Assembly (NCBI RefSeq): GCF_009883635.2 | Contig: NZ_CP026115.2 | Location: 2,232,001 to 2,296,000, forward strand | DNA: 64,000 bases | Source of the DNA: Pseudomonas putida | Lineage (GTDB): Bacteria > Pseudomonadota > Gammaproteobacteria > Pseudomonadales > Pseudomonadaceae | Direction of reading: 5' to 3' | Part shown: positions 41,300 through 51,330 of the stretch, piece by piece | How positions within the stretch are numbered: position 1 is the stretch's first letter | Layout: the number at the start of each line of letters is the position of its first letter | The notes under the pieces: model-generated | Database searches by the model: none | What the model was told of the DNA's origin: nothing | The model's input: the letters and a program-made list of their open reading frames with translations, nothing else | Position numbers and translations under genes: made by a program

Positions 41300-43753
41300 T
41301 TGATACGCCTGCTGAAGTTCTTCTGGTGGTCTTTTGTCGCAGTCATCTGCGCGCTCGTACTCGGTGTGAGCGGTGCGTTTCTGTATCTTAGCCCCAACCT
41401 GCCGTCGGTCGATTCGCTCAGAAGCGTTCAGTTGCAAATCCCCCTGAGGGTGTACAGCAGCGACGGCAAGCTGATTGCCGAATTCGGCGAAATGCGCCGC
41501 TCGCCGATCCGTTTCGCGGAAATTCCGCCACAGTTCATTCAGGCGCTTCTGTCAGCCGAGGACGATAATTTCCTCAATCACTACGGGGTCGACCCGAGCA
41601 GCCTGATGCGCGCCGCGACCCAGCTGGTGAAAACCGGTCATATCCAGACCGGCGGCAGCACCATCACCATGCAGGTGGCGAAGAACTTCTTCCTCAGCAG
41701 CGAGCGCAGCTTCTCGCGCAAGACCAATGAGATTCTCCTGGCTTTGCAGATCGAACGTGAGCTGACCAAGGACGAGATCCTCGAGCTGTACGTCAACAAG
41801 ATTTACCTGGGCAACCGTGCCTACGGCATCGATGCGGCCGCGCAGGTGTATTACGGCAAGTCGATCCGTGACGTGAGCCTGGCACAGATGGCAATGATCG
41901 CTGGCCTGCCCAAGGCGCCGTCGCGCTTCAACCCGCTGGCCAACCCGGTACGCGCCAAAGAGCGTCGTGACTGGATCCTCGGTCGCATGTACAAGCTCGG
42001 CAAGATCGACGAGGCGAGCTATCAGGCCGCCCTGGCCGAGCCGCTGAATGCCAGCTACCACGTACCGACCCCTGAAGTGAATGCGCCCTACGTTGCCGAA
42101 ATGGCTCGCGCCGAAATGGTTGGCCGCTATGGCAGCGACGCCTACACCGAAGGTTTCCGCGTCACCACCACCGTGCCGAGCGACATGCAGGAAATGGCCA
42201 ACAAGGCCATCCTCAACGGCCTTACCGAATACGACGAGCGTCACGGTTATCGCGGCCCGGAAGCACGCTTCCCGGGCAAGACGCACGCCGCCTGGCTGCA
42301 GGAGCTGAGCAAGCAGCGCAACCTCGGTGCACTGGAGCCGGCCATCGTCACCCAGGTCGAGAAAAACGGCCTCAAGGTGCTGACCCGTGACGGCAAGGAA
42401 GAAATCGTTGCCTGGGACACCATGAAGTGGGCACGCCCGTTCATCAACACCAACTCCCAAGGCCGTGCGCCGCAGTCGCCTGCCGACGTTGCCCAGGTCG
42501 GTGACCTGGTCCGCCTGCAGCGCCTTGACGAAGGCAAGCTCAAGTTCAGCCAGGTACCCGTCGCGCAGAGCGCGCTGGTCACTCTCGACCCGTACAACGG
42601 CGCCATTCGCGCTCTGGTCGGCGGCTTCTCGTTCGAGCAGAGCAACTACAACCGTGCCATGCAGGCCAAGCGCCAGCCAGGCTCGAGCTTCAAGCCGTTC
42701 ATCTATAGCGCGGCACTGGACAGCGGCTACACCGCCTCCAGCCTGGTCAACGATGCGCCGATCGTGTTCTACGACCAGTACCAGAACAATGAGTGGCGAC
42801 CCAAGAACGACACAAACACCTTCCTCGGCCCGATCCGCCTGCGCGAAGCGCTGTACAAGTCACGCAACCTGGTGTCGATCCGCCTGCTGCAGGCCATGGG
42901 CGTGGACCGTACCATCGACTACATCGCCAAGTTCGGCTTCAACAAGCAGGACCTGCCGCGCAACCTTTCGCTGGCGCTGGGTACTGCAACCCTGACGCCG
43001 ATGGAGATCGCCACGGGCTGGAGCACCTTTGCCAACGGCGGCTACAAGATCAACCCGTACCTGATCGATCGTATCGAGAGCCGCAGCGGCGAGACCCTGT
43101 TCACCGCCAACCCGGCACGCGTGCCGCAAGGCGCCGAAGACCATGCCGGCCTCGCGGCACCAGAGCAGCCGATCAGTACCGCTGCCCTGCCTGGCGAAGC
43201 GCCGTCCGCCCTGGGCCAGATCGCCCCACCACCGCAGACGCCCGCTATCGCCGAGCAGATCATCGATGGTCGCACCACCTATATCCTCACCAGCATGCTG
43301 CAGGATGTGATCAAGCGCGGTACTGGCCGCCGGGCATTGGCCCTTGGCCGTACTGACCTGGCCGGCAAGACAGGCACCACCAACGAATCCAAGGACGCCT
43401 GGTTCTCCGGCTACAACGCCGATTACGTGACCACCGTGTGGGTCGGCTTCGACCAGCCGGAGACCCTCGGTCGCCGCGAGTACGGCGGCACTGCGGCGCT
43501 GCCGATCTGGATGAGCTTCATGGGTGCGGCACTGAAGGACAAGTCAAGCCATGCACCGGCGGAACCGGAAGGCATCCTCAGCCTACGAGTCGACCCGGTC
43601 AGCGGCCGCGCCGCTTCGCCAAGCACGCCAGATGCCTACTTCGAGCTGTTCAAGGCCGAGGACTCACCACCGTCGGTGGATGAGCTGGGCAATGGCACTG
43701 CGCCGGGCAGCCCGCTGCCAGCGGACGAAGCAGCGCCGATGGATCTGTTCTAA
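41300..43753 (+). CDS. ponA: Penicillin-binding protein 1A (class A PBP)
   Basis: The 817-residue bifunctional enzyme polymerises and crosslinks peptidoglycan in the periplasm. After an N-terminal membrane anchor (about 8-30) comes the glycosyltransferase domain with the catalytic Glu in SAEDDNFLNHYGVD and the second motif GGSTITMQVAKNFFL. An OB-like insert follows, then the transpeptidase domain with SxxK in PGSSFKPFIYSAAL, SRN in YKSRNLVSIRLL and KTGTT in LAGKTGTTNESKDAWF. The start is TTG at 41300. The divergent pilM neighbour is conserved in pseudomonads. Confidence 0.97.
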   Translation: MIRLLKFFWWSFVAVICALVLGVSGAFLYLSPNLPSVDSLRSVQLQIPLRVYSSDGKLIAEFGEMRRSPIRFAEIPPQFIQALLSAEDDNFLNHYGVDPSSLMRAATQLVKTGHIQTGGSTITMQVAKNFFLSSERSFSRKTNEILLALQIERELTKDEILELYVNKIYLGNRAYGIDAAAQVYYGKSIRDVSLAQMAMIAGLPKAPSRFNPLANPVRAKERRDWILGRMYKLGKIDEASYQAALAEPLNASYHVPTPEVNAPYVAEMARAEMVGRYGSDAYTEGFRVTTTVPSDMQEMANKAILNGLTEYDERHGYRGPEARFPGKTHAAWLQELSKQRNLGALEPAIVTQVEKNGLKVLTRDGKEEIVAWDTMKWARPFINTNSQGRAPQSPADVAQVGDLVRLQRLDEGKLKFSQVPVAQSALVTLDPYNGAIRALVGGFSFEQSNYNRAMQAKRQPGSSFKPFIYSAALDSGYTASSLVNDAPIVFYDQYQNNEWRPKNDTNTFLGPIRLREALYKSRNLVSIRLLQAMGVDRTIDYIAKFGFNKQDLPRNLSLALGTATLTPMEIATGWSTFANGGYKINPYLIDRIESRSGETLFTANPARVPQGAEDHAGLAAPEQPISTAALPGEAPSALGQIAPPPQTPAIAEQIIDGRTTYILTSMLQDVIKRGTGRRALALGRTDLAGKTGTTNESKDAWFSGYNADYVTTVWVGFDQPETLGRREYGGTAALPIWMSFMGAALKDKSSHAPAEPEGILSLRVDPVSGRAASPSTPDAYFELFKAEDSPPSVDELGNGTAPGSPLPADEAAPMDLF

Positions 43754-43796
43754 AACAAGGCCCCTGTAGGAGCGCATCAGCCGGGATACCGGCAAA

Positions 43797-43832
43797 CAAA
43801 AAGCCCCGGCTCTCACGAGTCGGGGCTTTTTT
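43797..43832. terminator. Bidirectional terminator between ponA and maeB
   Basis: AAGCCCCGGCTC-TCAC-GAGTCGGGGCTT forms a 12-bp stem with one G-T pair, flanked by an A run on the left and TTTTTT on the right, so it can end transcription from both convergent genes. Confidence 0.9.
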
Positions 43833-43850
43833 GTGTCGCTACGGCAGTGA

Positions 43851-45119
43851 TCAGCCGTTGAACACTTCATCCACGCTGTTCAGCGGGTAGTGCTTCGGGT
43901 ACGGCAGGGTAGCCACACCGGACTCGATGGCAGCCTTGGCCACAGCGTCGGAGACGACGGTGATCAGGCGAGCGTCCAGTGGCTTCGGAATGATGTACTC
44001 GCGACCGAACTCCAGGCCTTCAACACCGTAGGCCTCGCAGACTTCCTTCGGCACTGGCAGCTTGGCCAGGTCTTTCAGGGCGATGGCGGCGGCGATCTTC
44101 ATTTCTTCGTTGATGCGCTTGGCGCGAACGTCCAGGGCACCACGGAAGATGAACGGGAAGCCCAGTACGTTGTTGACCTGGTTCGGGTAGTCGGAACGAC
44201 CAGTAGCCATGATCACGTCGCTGCGAGTGGCGTGCGCCAGCTCTGGGGAGATTTCCGGGTCCGGGTTCGAGCAGGCGAACACGATCGGGTTGGCCGCCAT
44301 CGACTTCAGGCCTTCCGGGCTCAGCAGGTTCGGGCCGGACAGGCCTACGAACACGTCAGCACCGTCCAGGGCATCAGCCAGGGTGCGCTTGTCGGTAGCG
44401 TGGGCGAACTGGGCCTTGTACTGGTTCAGGTCGTCGCGGCCAGCGTGGATCACGCCGCTGCGGTCGATCATGAAGATGTTCTCGACCTTGGCGCCCATGC
44501 TGACCAGCAGCTTCATGCAGGAGATGGCGGCAGCGCCGGCACCCAGGCAGACGATCTTGGCGTCTTCCAGCTTCTTGCCGGCGATTTCCAGGGCGTTGAT
44601 CATGCCGGCCGCGGTGACGATCGCGGTGCCGTGCTGGTCATCGTGGAATACCGGAATGTCGCACTGCTCGATCAGGGTGCGTTCGATTTCGAAGCACTCT
44701 GGTGCTTTGATGTCTTCGAGGTTGATGCCACCGAAGGTGATCGAGATGCGCTTGACGGTGTCGATGAAAGCCTGCGGGCTTTCCGAGTCGACTTCGATGT
44801 CGAACACGTCGATACCGGCGAAACGCTTGAACAGAACGCCCTTGCCTTCCATCACTGGCTTGGAGGCCAGTGGGCCGAGGTCACCCAGACCGAGGATGGC
44901 GGTGCCATCGGAAATAACCGCGACCAGGTTGCCCTTGCCGGTGTATTTGTAGGCCAGCTCAGGATCACGGCCGATTTCGCGCACGGGTTCTGCTACGCCT
45001 GGGCTGTAGGCCAGGGCGAGATCGCGGGCGGTGGCGGTGGGCTTGGAGAGCTCGACGCTCAGTTTCCCCGGACGAGGTTGAGCGTGGTATTCGAGAGCGG
45101 CGGTTTTCAGGTCTGACAT
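43851..45119 (-). CDS. maeB: NAD(P)-dependent malic enzyme, short form
   Basis: The 422-residue enzyme decarboxylates malate to pyruvate. It begins MSDLKTAALEYHAQPRPGKL and contains the substrate/metal segment CDIPVFHDDQHGTAIVTAAG, the nucleotide-binding motif IVCLGAGAAAISCMKLLV and the signature VFACSNPDPEIS. It corresponds to the catalytic part of MaeB; the C-terminal phosphotransacetylase-like domain of long MaeB proteins is absent. The ATG at 45119 is preferred to one three codons upstream. It is convergent with ponA. Confidence 0.94.
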   Translation of the reverse strand: MSDLKTAALEYHAQPRPGKLSVELSKPTATARDLALAYSPGVAEPVREIGRDPELAYKYTGKGNLVAVISDGTAILGLGDLGPLASKPVMEGKGVLFKRFAGIDVFDIEVDSESPQAFIDTVKRISITFGGINLEDIKAPECFEIERTLIEQCDIPVFHDDQHGTAIVTAAGMINALEIAGKKLEDAKIVCLGAGAAAISCMKLLVSMGAKVENIFMIDRSGVIHAGRDDLNQYKAQFAHATDKRTLADALDGADVFVGLSGPNLLSPEGLKSMAANPIVFACSNPDPEISPELAHATRSDVIMATGRSDYPNQVNNVLGFPFIFRGALDVRAKRINEEMKIAAAIALKDLAKLPVPKEVCEAYGVEGLEFGREYIIPKPLDARLITVVSDAVAKAAIESGVATLPYPKHYPLNSVDEVFNG

Positions 45120-45298
45120 GGTGGGCATTCCGCTATTTACTGTTCTGACGGACCGCCGAGGATACGCAAAGAGCCGGGGAGCCACAAGACTGGTCAGTCA
45201 CTTGTGTCAAGGCCTTTGGCCTACGACTTTAAGCTATCACGCACGGGGGCATTCGACTCACAGTGTGTACAATCCGATAGCGAACTGTCTACATCTTT

Positions 45299-46120
45299 TC
45301 AGCCTGAAGTACGCTCCAGCATCCCGGGATCGGTCAGCGGCAACACCCAGCGTCGCTGCCCTGGCTTGAGCCCACCTTTGCGGGAACGATCCAGCACCCA
45401 GCCGCGCGCCTCGACCTGGCGTCCCTTGAGGTTAGCGAAGAAGCTGTTGGGAAAGGTGCGTTGCAGACGAGCGGGAATCTGCAACACCACGGCGTCATCC
45501 AGTTCGAGCCAGATACCGCCACGATTGCGCTCGATGCCACGGATGGTGCCGGCGACAATGGCGAACCCGGATTGCCGGACATCCGCAGCCCTGCGCACTG
45601 GCGAGTTGCGCCACAACCCGGCCCGCGCCTCGCGCGCCACCCGCTCGGCTGCTAGCTGGCAACCCGCCAGGCGCACATTGGGTGCAACCGCTACGCGATA
45701 GCCAAGCCCTTCGCTGAGCAGCCGTGCTTCAAGATTGTCGCCATTGCGCCCATAGATGTTTGCCAGGGTGCGGCCGTACTTGTCCTTGCTCTCGATTCCC
45801 GGCACCAGCCCGACGCGCCCGTCACTGGCCTTGACCAGTGCCTGCAGGCGCTGCCTGGCAGCCTCGGCATAAGGTTCACTGGTGCGCCCCTTGCGCCCGA
45901 TCTCCGGGGTATTGATGCCGATCATGCGCACACTGCGACCGTCGGTCAGGCGCAGCGTGTCGCCATCCACCACCTGGCGCACCGCCACCTGTTGCGGCTT
46001 GTCGGGCAGCGGGCAGAACGCCAGGGCCGGGAGCTGCCAGATCGCGCCCACAAAAAAGGCGCCCACAAGGGGCGCCTTTTTCAGCAACAACGCGAAGCCC
46101 GAAGGATTCGCCATGCGCAT
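45299..46120 (-). CDS. Secreted thermonuclease-like protein (SNase fold)
   Basis: The 273-residue protein has a signal peptide (basic n-region ending LLLKK, hydrophobic APLVGAFFVGAIWQLPA, cleavage near ALA|FC) and a staphylococcal-nuclease domain (about 40-180). Catalytic-type residues are visible: Asp in QVVDGDTLRL, Asp/Thr-Pro-Glu in IGINTPEIG and the Glu/Arg pair in GIESKDKYGRTLANIYG. A second domain of about 75 residues follows. It starts 2 nt after rpmE, so it is translated from the rpmE transcript. An intrinsic terminator lies within its codons 14-23, which is unusual (see findings). Confidence 0.88.
   Translation of the reverse strand: MRMANPSGFALLLKKAPLVGAFFVGAIWQLPALAFCPLPDKPQQVAVRQVVDGDTLRLTDGRSVRMIGINTPEIGRKGRTSEPYAEAARQRLQALVKASDGRVGLVPGIESKDKYGRTLANIYGRNGDNLEARLLSEGLGYRVAVAPNVRLAGCQLAAERVAREARAGLWRNSPVRRAADVRQSGFAIVAGTIRGIERNRGGIWLELDDAVVLQIPARLQRTFPNSFFANLKGRQVEARGWVLDRSRKGGLKPGQRRWVLPLTDPGMLERTSG
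46053..46081. terminator. Intrinsic terminator inside the nuclease signal-peptide codons
   Basis: AAAAAGGCGCCC-ACAAG-GGGCGCCTTTTT is a perfect 12-bp stem with a 5-nt loop and T runs in both orientations. On the minus strand it lies 42 nt after the rpmE stop and 40-68 nt inside the nuclease gene. Confidence 0.85.
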
Positions 46121-46122
46121 GA

Positions 46123-46338
46123 TTACTTCTTGGTACCGAACATACCGAAGCGATCGGCGAACTTCTGTACGCGACCACCGGTGTCCAGGACTTTCTGCTT
46201 ACCGGTGTAGAACGGGTGGCACAGGTTGCAAACGTCGATCGCCAGGGTGTTGCCCAGGGTCGAACGAGTTTCGAACTTGTTACCGCAGCTGCAGGTGACT
46301 GCAACTACTTCGTAGTTCGGGTGGATACCTTCTTTCAT
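46123..46338 (-). CDS. rpmE: 50S ribosomal protein L31, zinc-binding form
   Basis: The 71-residue ribosomal protein begins [20 protein letters not shown]. Cys16, Cys18, Cys37 and Cys40 (CSC and [11 protein letters not shown]) form the zinc site of the C+ form, which is replaced by a zinc-free paralogue under zinc limitation. ATG at 46338 has GAGGAAGTGACC upstream. It is divergent from priA, as in many proteobacteria. Confidence 0.97.
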   Translation of the reverse strand: MKEGIHPNYEVVAVTCSCGNKFETRSTLGNTLAIDVCNLCHPFYTGKQKVLDTGGRVQKFADRFGMFGTKK

Positions 46339-46506
46339 GGTCACTTCCTCGAGCTGCGTGCCGCCACCCAACACCTATTGTTGAATACCGCACGTAATTA
46401 GGCGGCGAATAATACCAGAGCACGGCACCAACGCAAGTTGTCGCTTGCACCGACCGTCGTCTGCTAGGCTCGCCAGTCTTTGAAACACCCTCTGAGACCT
46501 TGCCGC

Positions 46507-48726
46507 GTGTCCGACGTCATCCTGCGCCTTGCCCTGCCCTCCCCGTTGCGCCGCCTGTTCGACTATAAGGCGCCAGCAAGCATGGCGCGCCAGGTGCTGA
46601 CTCCAGGCATGCGCATCCGCGTCCCGTTCGGGCGGCGCGAAATGATCGGTGTGCTGGTGGAAGTGTGCGAGCAGAGCGAAGTGCCGGCCGACAAGCTCAA
46701 GCCCGCCAGCGCCTTGCTCGACCCGGTTTCACCGATCCCGGCAGCGCTGTTCAAGCTGTGCCTGTGGACCGCCCAGTACTACCAGCACAGCCTCGGCGAC
46801 ACCCTCAGCTGGGCGTTGCCCACGCTGCTGCGCCAGGGCGAACCTGCCGAAATGCGCCAGGAGCGCTTCTGGCACGTGGCGCCTGGCGCACGCCTGGAAG
46901 ACCCGCGCATCGCCCGTGCCCCGCGCCAGCGCGACGCCCTCAAGACCTTGGCCCAGCACCCGCACGGCGTGGCGCACAGCCTGCTGAGCAAGCTCAATCT
47001 GAACAAGGACAGCCTCGACTTGCTGCTGGCCAAGGAGCTGGTTCAGCTGGAGATACGCCGCCACCTGCCGACGCATCGCCACGAGCACTGGCTGGCACAG
47101 CCGGAACTGCCACTCAATGAAGAACAGCGAGAGGCCTTCGACGCCGTGCGCGAGGGCTTTGGCGGTTTTGGCGCCTTCCTGCTGGCCGGCGTCACCGGCA
47201 GCGGCAAGACCGAGGTGTACCTGCAACTGATTCGTGAAACCCTGGAGGCCGGCAAGCAGGCGCTGGTGCTGATCCCCGAGATCAACCTCGGCCCACAGAC
47301 CCTGGCGCGCTTTGAGCAACGCTTCAACGCCCGCATCGCCCTGCTGCATTCGGCCGTGAACGACCGCGAGCGCCTCGATGCCTGGCTGGCCGCCCGCGAC
47401 GGCGAGGCCGATATCATCATCGGCACGCGTTCAGCGCTGTTCACGCCGATGAAGAACCCCGGCCTGATCATCATCGACGAAGAGCACGACGGCTCCTACA
47501 AACAACAGGAAGGCCTGCGCTACCACGCCCGCGACCTCGCCCTGGTGCGCGCCCACCAGGAAAACATCCCGATCCTGCTCGGCTCCGCCACACCCTCGCT
47601 GGAAACCCTGCACAACGCGCTCACCGGCCGCTATCGCCTGCTGCGCATGAACCAGCGAGCAGGTGGCGCCCGCCCACCGCGCATGTTGCGCCTGGATGTG
47701 AAGAGTCTGCCGCTGGATAGCGGTATCAGTGGCCCGTTGCAGCAGGCCATCCGTCAAACCCTGGAGGCCGGCCAGCAAGTCCTGGTGTTCCTCAACCGCC
47801 GTGGCTTCGCCCCGACCTTGCTGTGCCATGACTGCGGCTGGCTGTCCGAATGCCCCCGTTGCGATGCCCGCATGACCGTGCACCAGCGCTCTGGCGTGCT
47901 GCGTTGCCACCACTGCGGCTACGACGAGCGCCTGCCGCACCAGTGCCCGCAGTGCAACCATGTCGATTTGCGGCCCGTTGGCGCCGGTACCGAACGCGCC
48001 GAAGAACGTTTGAAAGTGCTGTTCCCGGATTACCCGATCCTGCGCGTGGACCGCGACAGCACGGCGCGCAAGGACGCCATGCACAACCTGTTCACCACCA
48101 TCCAGCGCGGCCAGCCAAGCATCCTCGTCGGCACCCAGATGCTGGCCAAGGGGCACCACTTCCCGCGGGTGACCCTGGTCGCCATTCTCGATGCCGACGG
48201 CGGGCTCTTCTCCGGCGATTTTCGCGCCAGCGAGCGCATGGCCCAGTTGATCGTCCAGGTGGCCGGCCGGGCCGGACGTGCCGAAGAACCCGGCAAGGTG
48301 ATCATCCAGACGCACCTGGCCGACCATCCGCTGCTGGTGCAATTGACCGAACAAGGTTACTTCGCCTTCGCCGAACAGGCCCTGGACGAACGCCGCAATG
48401 CCGGGCTGCCACCGTTCTCTCACCTTGCCCTGCTGCGCGCCGAAGCACACAAGCCCGGCCAGGCTGAAAGCTTCCTCGACGAAGCCTGCGCCGCCGCCGA
48501 ACGCCTGGTCGCCGAACAGCGCCTGCCCGGCATCGAACTGCTGGGGCCGGTGCCTGCGCCAATGGAGCGCCGCGCCGGACGTTTCAGGGCGCAACTATTG
48601 ATTCAGGCCAATACCCGAGCCCCGTTGCATCGACTGATCAGCGCCTGGTTGCTAGTGTTGGAGCAACTGCCGAGCGGGCGCCAGGTACGCTGGTCGCTGG
48701 ATGTCGACCCGGTCGACCTTTATTAA
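46507..48726 (+). CDS. priA: Primosomal helicase PriA
   Basis: The 739-residue 3'-5' helicase restarts stalled replication forks. It has an N-terminal DNA 3'-end-binding domain (about 1-110), Walker A GVTGSGKTEVYLQL, the DEEH box IIIDEEHDGSYKQQEG, eight zinc-binding Cys in CHDCGW, CPRCDAR, CHHCGY and CPQC, and the C-terminal helicase lobe with GTQMLAKGHHFPRVTLV. GTG at 46507 gives the standard VSDVILRLALPSPLRRLFDY start; an ATG nine codons upstream is less likely. Confidence 0.97.
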   Translation: MSDVILRLALPSPLRRLFDYKAPASMARQVLTPGMRIRVPFGRREMIGVLVEVCEQSEVPADKLKPASALLDPVSPIPAALFKLCLWTAQYYQHSLGDTLSWALPTLLRQGEPAEMRQERFWHVAPGARLEDPRIARAPRQRDALKTLAQHPHGVAHSLLSKLNLNKDSLDLLLAKELVQLEIRRHLPTHRHEHWLAQPELPLNEEQREAFDAVREGFGGFGAFLLAGVTGSGKTEVYLQLIRETLEAGKQALVLIPEINLGPQTLARFEQRFNARIALLHSAVNDRERLDAWLAARDGEADIIIGTRSALFTPMKNPGLIIIDEEHDGSYKQQEGLRYHARDLALVRAHQENIPILLGSATPSLETLHNALTGRYRLLRMNQRAGGARPPRMLRLDVKSLPLDSGISGPLQQAIRQTLEAGQQVLVFLNRRGFAPTLLCHDCGWLSECPRCDARMTVHQRSGVLRCHHCGYDERLPHQCPQCNHVDLRPVGAGTERAEERLKVLFPDYPILRVDRDSTARKDAMHNLFTTIQRGQPSILVGTQMLAKGHHFPRVTLVAILDADGGLFSGDFRASERMAQLIVQVAGRAGRAEEPGKVIIQTHLADHPLLVQLTEQGYFAFAEQALDERRNAGLPPFSHLALLRAEAHKPGQAESFLDEACAAAERLVAEQRLPGIELLGPVPAPMERRAGRFRAQLLIQANTRAPLHRLISAWLLVLEQLPSGRQVRWSLDVDPVDLY

Positions 48727-48834
48727 GCTTCTGCCCCAAAGGTTGGCAACCCGCCCCCGGCAACGGATAATGCCCAGTTTTTCCACCTGCGCATCCAGGC
48801 GCTCCACCGCGCTTGCGGTCGAAAAGAGATCCCC

Positions 48835-50571
48835 ATGAAAGACACCATTCGCCAGCTGATCCAGCAAGCCCTCACCCAACTCGTCACCGACGGTGTGCTG
48901 CCTGAAGGGCTCTCGCCGGCGATCCAGGTGGAAAACGCCCGGGACAAGACCCACGGCGACTTCGCCAGCAACATCGCCATGATGCTGGCCAAGCCGGCCG
49001 GCATGAAGCCGCGTGACCTGGCCGAAAAGCTGATCAACGCCCTGCCGGCCACCGCCGACATCAGCAAGGTCGAGATCGCCGGCCCAGGCTTCCTGAACTT
49101 CTTCCAGAACACCGACGCCCTGGCCAACCGCCTTGATGCCGCCCTGGCCGACGCCCGCCTGGGCGCACGCAAGGCCGGCCCTGCGCAGAAGGTGGTGATC
49201 GACATGTCGGCACCGAACCTGGCCAAGGAGATGCACGTCGGTCACCTGCGTTCGACCATCATCGGCGACAGCGTCGCCCGCGTGCTGGAGTTCCTCGGTG
49301 ACGAGGTGATCCGCCAGAACCACGTAGGCGACTGGGGCACACAGTTCGGCATGCTGCTGGCCTACCTGGAAGAAAACCCGATCACCAGCGACGAGCTGTC
49401 GGACCTGGAAAACTTCTACCGCGCCGCCAAGAAGCGTTTTGACGAGTCCGAAGAGTTCGCCACCCGCGCCCGTGGTCTTGTAGTCAAGCTGCAGGCCGGC
49501 GACCCGGAATGCATGGCCCTCTGGACGCGCTTCAAGGACATCTCGCTGTCGCACTGCCAGAAGACCTACGAACTGCTCAACGTCAAACTGACCATGGCCG
49601 ACGTGATGGGCGAAAGCGCCTACAACGACGATCTGGCCAACGTAGTGGCCGACCTCAAGGCCAAGGGCCTGCTGGTCGAAAGCCAAGGCGCTCAATGCGT
49701 GTTCCTCGACGAATTCAAGAACAGCGACGGCGACCCGCTGCCAGTGATCGTGCAGAAGGCTGACGGCGGCTACCTGTACGCCACCACCGACCTGGCCGCC
49801 GTGCGCTACCGCAGCAACGTGCTCAAGGCCGACCGCGCCCTGTACTTCGTTGACCAACGCCAGGCCCTGCACTTCAACCAGGTGTTCGAGGTCGCCCGCC
49901 GCGCCGGCTTCGTCGGCCACCCGATGCAGATGGAGCACATGGGCTTCGGCACCATGAACGGCGCCGACGGCCGCCCGTTCAAGACCCGCGACGGCGGCAC
50001 CGTGAAGCTGATCGACCTGCTCACCGAGGCCAAGGAGCGCGCCTACGCGCTGGTCAAGGAAAAGAACCCGAGCCTGGCCGAAGACGAACTGCGCCACATC
50101 GCTGAAGTGGTGGGTATTGGCGCGGTGAAATACGCCGACCTGTCCAAGCACCGCACCAGCGACTACAGCTTCAACTTCGAGCTGATGCTCAACTTCGAAG
50201 GCAACACCGCGCCTTACCTGCTGTACGCCTACACCCGCGTGGCCGGTGTGTTCCGCAAGCTGGGCAAGGGCTTCGACGAAGTCGACGGCAACATCGTGCT
50301 GCAGGCCGCTCACGAACAGGACCTGGCCGCGCGCCTGGCCCAGTTTGGCGAGATCCTCAACAGCGTCGCCGACAAGGGTACCCCGCACGTACTGTGCAGC
50401 TACCTGTATGACCTCGCCGGCCTGTTCTCGAGCTTCTACGAGAACTGCCCGATCCTCGCCGCCGAAACGCCGGAACAGCAGCAGAGCCGCCTGCGCCTGG
50501 CTGCCCTGACCGGTCGCACCCTCAAGCAAGGTCTGGAGCTGCTCGGCCTGGAAACCCTGGAGCGCATGTAA
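48835..50571 (+). CDS. argS: Arginyl-tRNA synthetase
   Basis: The 578-residue class I synthetase charges tRNA-Arg. The N-terminal tRNA-binding domain holds the HIGH-like site [20 protein letters not shown] (about 124-143); the KMSKS loop is degenerate ([15 protein letters not shown]), as in most ArgS; the C-terminal anticodon domain ends [13 protein letters not shown]. It starts with ATG at 48835 after AGAGATCCCC. The priA-argS-ftsN-like order is conserved in gamma-proteobacteria. Confidence 0.97.
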   Translation: MKDTIRQLIQQALTQLVTDGVLPEGLSPAIQVENARDKTHGDFASNIAMMLAKPAGMKPRDLAEKLINALPATADISKVEIAGPGFLNFFQNTDALANRLDAALADARLGARKAGPAQKVVIDMSAPNLAKEMHVGHLRSTIIGDSVARVLEFLGDEVIRQNHVGDWGTQFGMLLAYLEENPITSDELSDLENFYRAAKKRFDESEEFATRARGLVVKLQAGDPECMALWTRFKDISLSHCQKTYELLNVKLTMADVMGESAYNDDLANVVADLKAKGLLVESQGAQCVFLDEFKNSDGDPLPVIVQKADGGYLYATTDLAAVRYRSNVLKADRALYFVDQRQALHFNQVFEVARRAGFVGHPMQMEHMGFGTMNGADGRPFKTRDGGTVKLIDLLTEAKERAYALVKEKNPSLAEDELRHIAEVVGIGAVKYADLSKHRTSDYSFNFELMLNFEGNTAPYLLYAYTRVAGVFRKLGKGFDEVDGNIVLQAAHEQDLAARLAQFGEILNSVADKGTPHVLCSYLYDLAGLFSSFYENCPILAAETPEQQQSRLRLAALTGRTLKQGLELLGLETLERM

Positions 50572-50572
50572 G

Positions 50573-51274
50573 TTGGCTGCCAAGAAAAAACCAGCGCCCA
50601 AACGCGGCGCCAGCCGTCAGACGGCCCCGGCCAAACAGCCGATTCCCGGCTGGGTATGGCTGGCGGTCGGCCTGACGGTCGGTGCGTTCATCGTTTTCCT
50701 GATGAAGCTCGAACCCGGTGGCGGTGACATCAAGCGCACCAAGCCCGAGCAGCAGAAGCCGGAGAAGGTGGCCGAGGCCAGCAAGTCGACCACCCCTGCA
50801 ACGCCACAGCCGCCGGTGAAGCCGAAGTACGACTTCTATACCCTGCTGCCGGAATCCGAGGTGATCGTGCCGCCTGAGGCCGTGCCGGAGAAGACCCCGC
50901 CAGTACCTGCACAGCCGGTGACCCCGGTGACGCCGGCGGAAGCGGCGAAAATCGACACCGCTCGCGCTCAGGCAGCACTGCTGGGGCAGACACCGCCACC
51001 CGCGCCACCGGTGATCAAGCCGGCGGCGACCACGCAGTACTTCCTGCAGGCCGGTTCGTTCCGCAAGCAGGCCGACGCCGACAAGGTGCGCGCGCAGATC
51101 ATCCTGCTCGGCCAGGCGGTCAAGGTCGAGTCGGGTACCGTCAAGGAAGAAACCTGGTACCGCGTGCTGGTCGGGCCGTTCAGCAACCGTGAACAGCTGA
51201 CCGTGGCGCAGAAGCAGCTGGCGGGGGCCGGGTTCAGCAACCTGCTGCTGCAGCAGCGACAGACCCGCCAGTAA
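50573..51274 (+). CDS. SPOR-domain protein, FtsN-like
   Basis: The 233-residue protein has a Lys/Pro-rich cytoplasmic start (AAKKKPAPKRGASRQTAPAK), one membrane helix (about 26-44), a Pro/Ala-rich periplasmic linker and a C-terminal SPOR domain (about 155-230, beginning TTQYFLQAGSFRKQADADK). This is the FtsN plan: a late divisome protein binding denuded septal glycans. TTG at 50573 starts 1 nt after argS, so it is coupled. FtsN is likely but other SPOR proteins share the plan. Confidence 0.85.
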   Translation: MAAKKKPAPKRGASRQTAPAKQPIPGWVWLAVGLTVGAFIVFLMKLEPGGGDIKRTKPEQQKPEKVAEASKSTTPATPQPPVKPKYDFYTLLPESEVIVPPEAVPEKTPPVPAQPVTPVTPAEAAKIDTARAQAALLGQTPPPAPPVIKPAATTQYFLQAGSFRKQADADKVRAQIILLGQAVKVESGTVKEETWYRVLVGPFSNREQLTVAQKQLAGAGFSNLLLQQRQTRQ

Positions 51275-51276
51275 CG

Positions 51277-51313
51277 AAAAAGGCCTTGCCGCACAGCGCG
51301 ACAAGGCCTTTTT
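51277..51313. terminator. Bidirectional terminator
   Basis: AAAAAGGCCTTG and CAAGGCCTTTTT form a 12-bp stem around a 13-nt loop, with A and T runs for both directions. It lies between the convergent SPOR gene and TM2 gene. Confidence 0.9.
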
Positions 51314-51330
51314 TGTGGGCGCCTGCCGCC

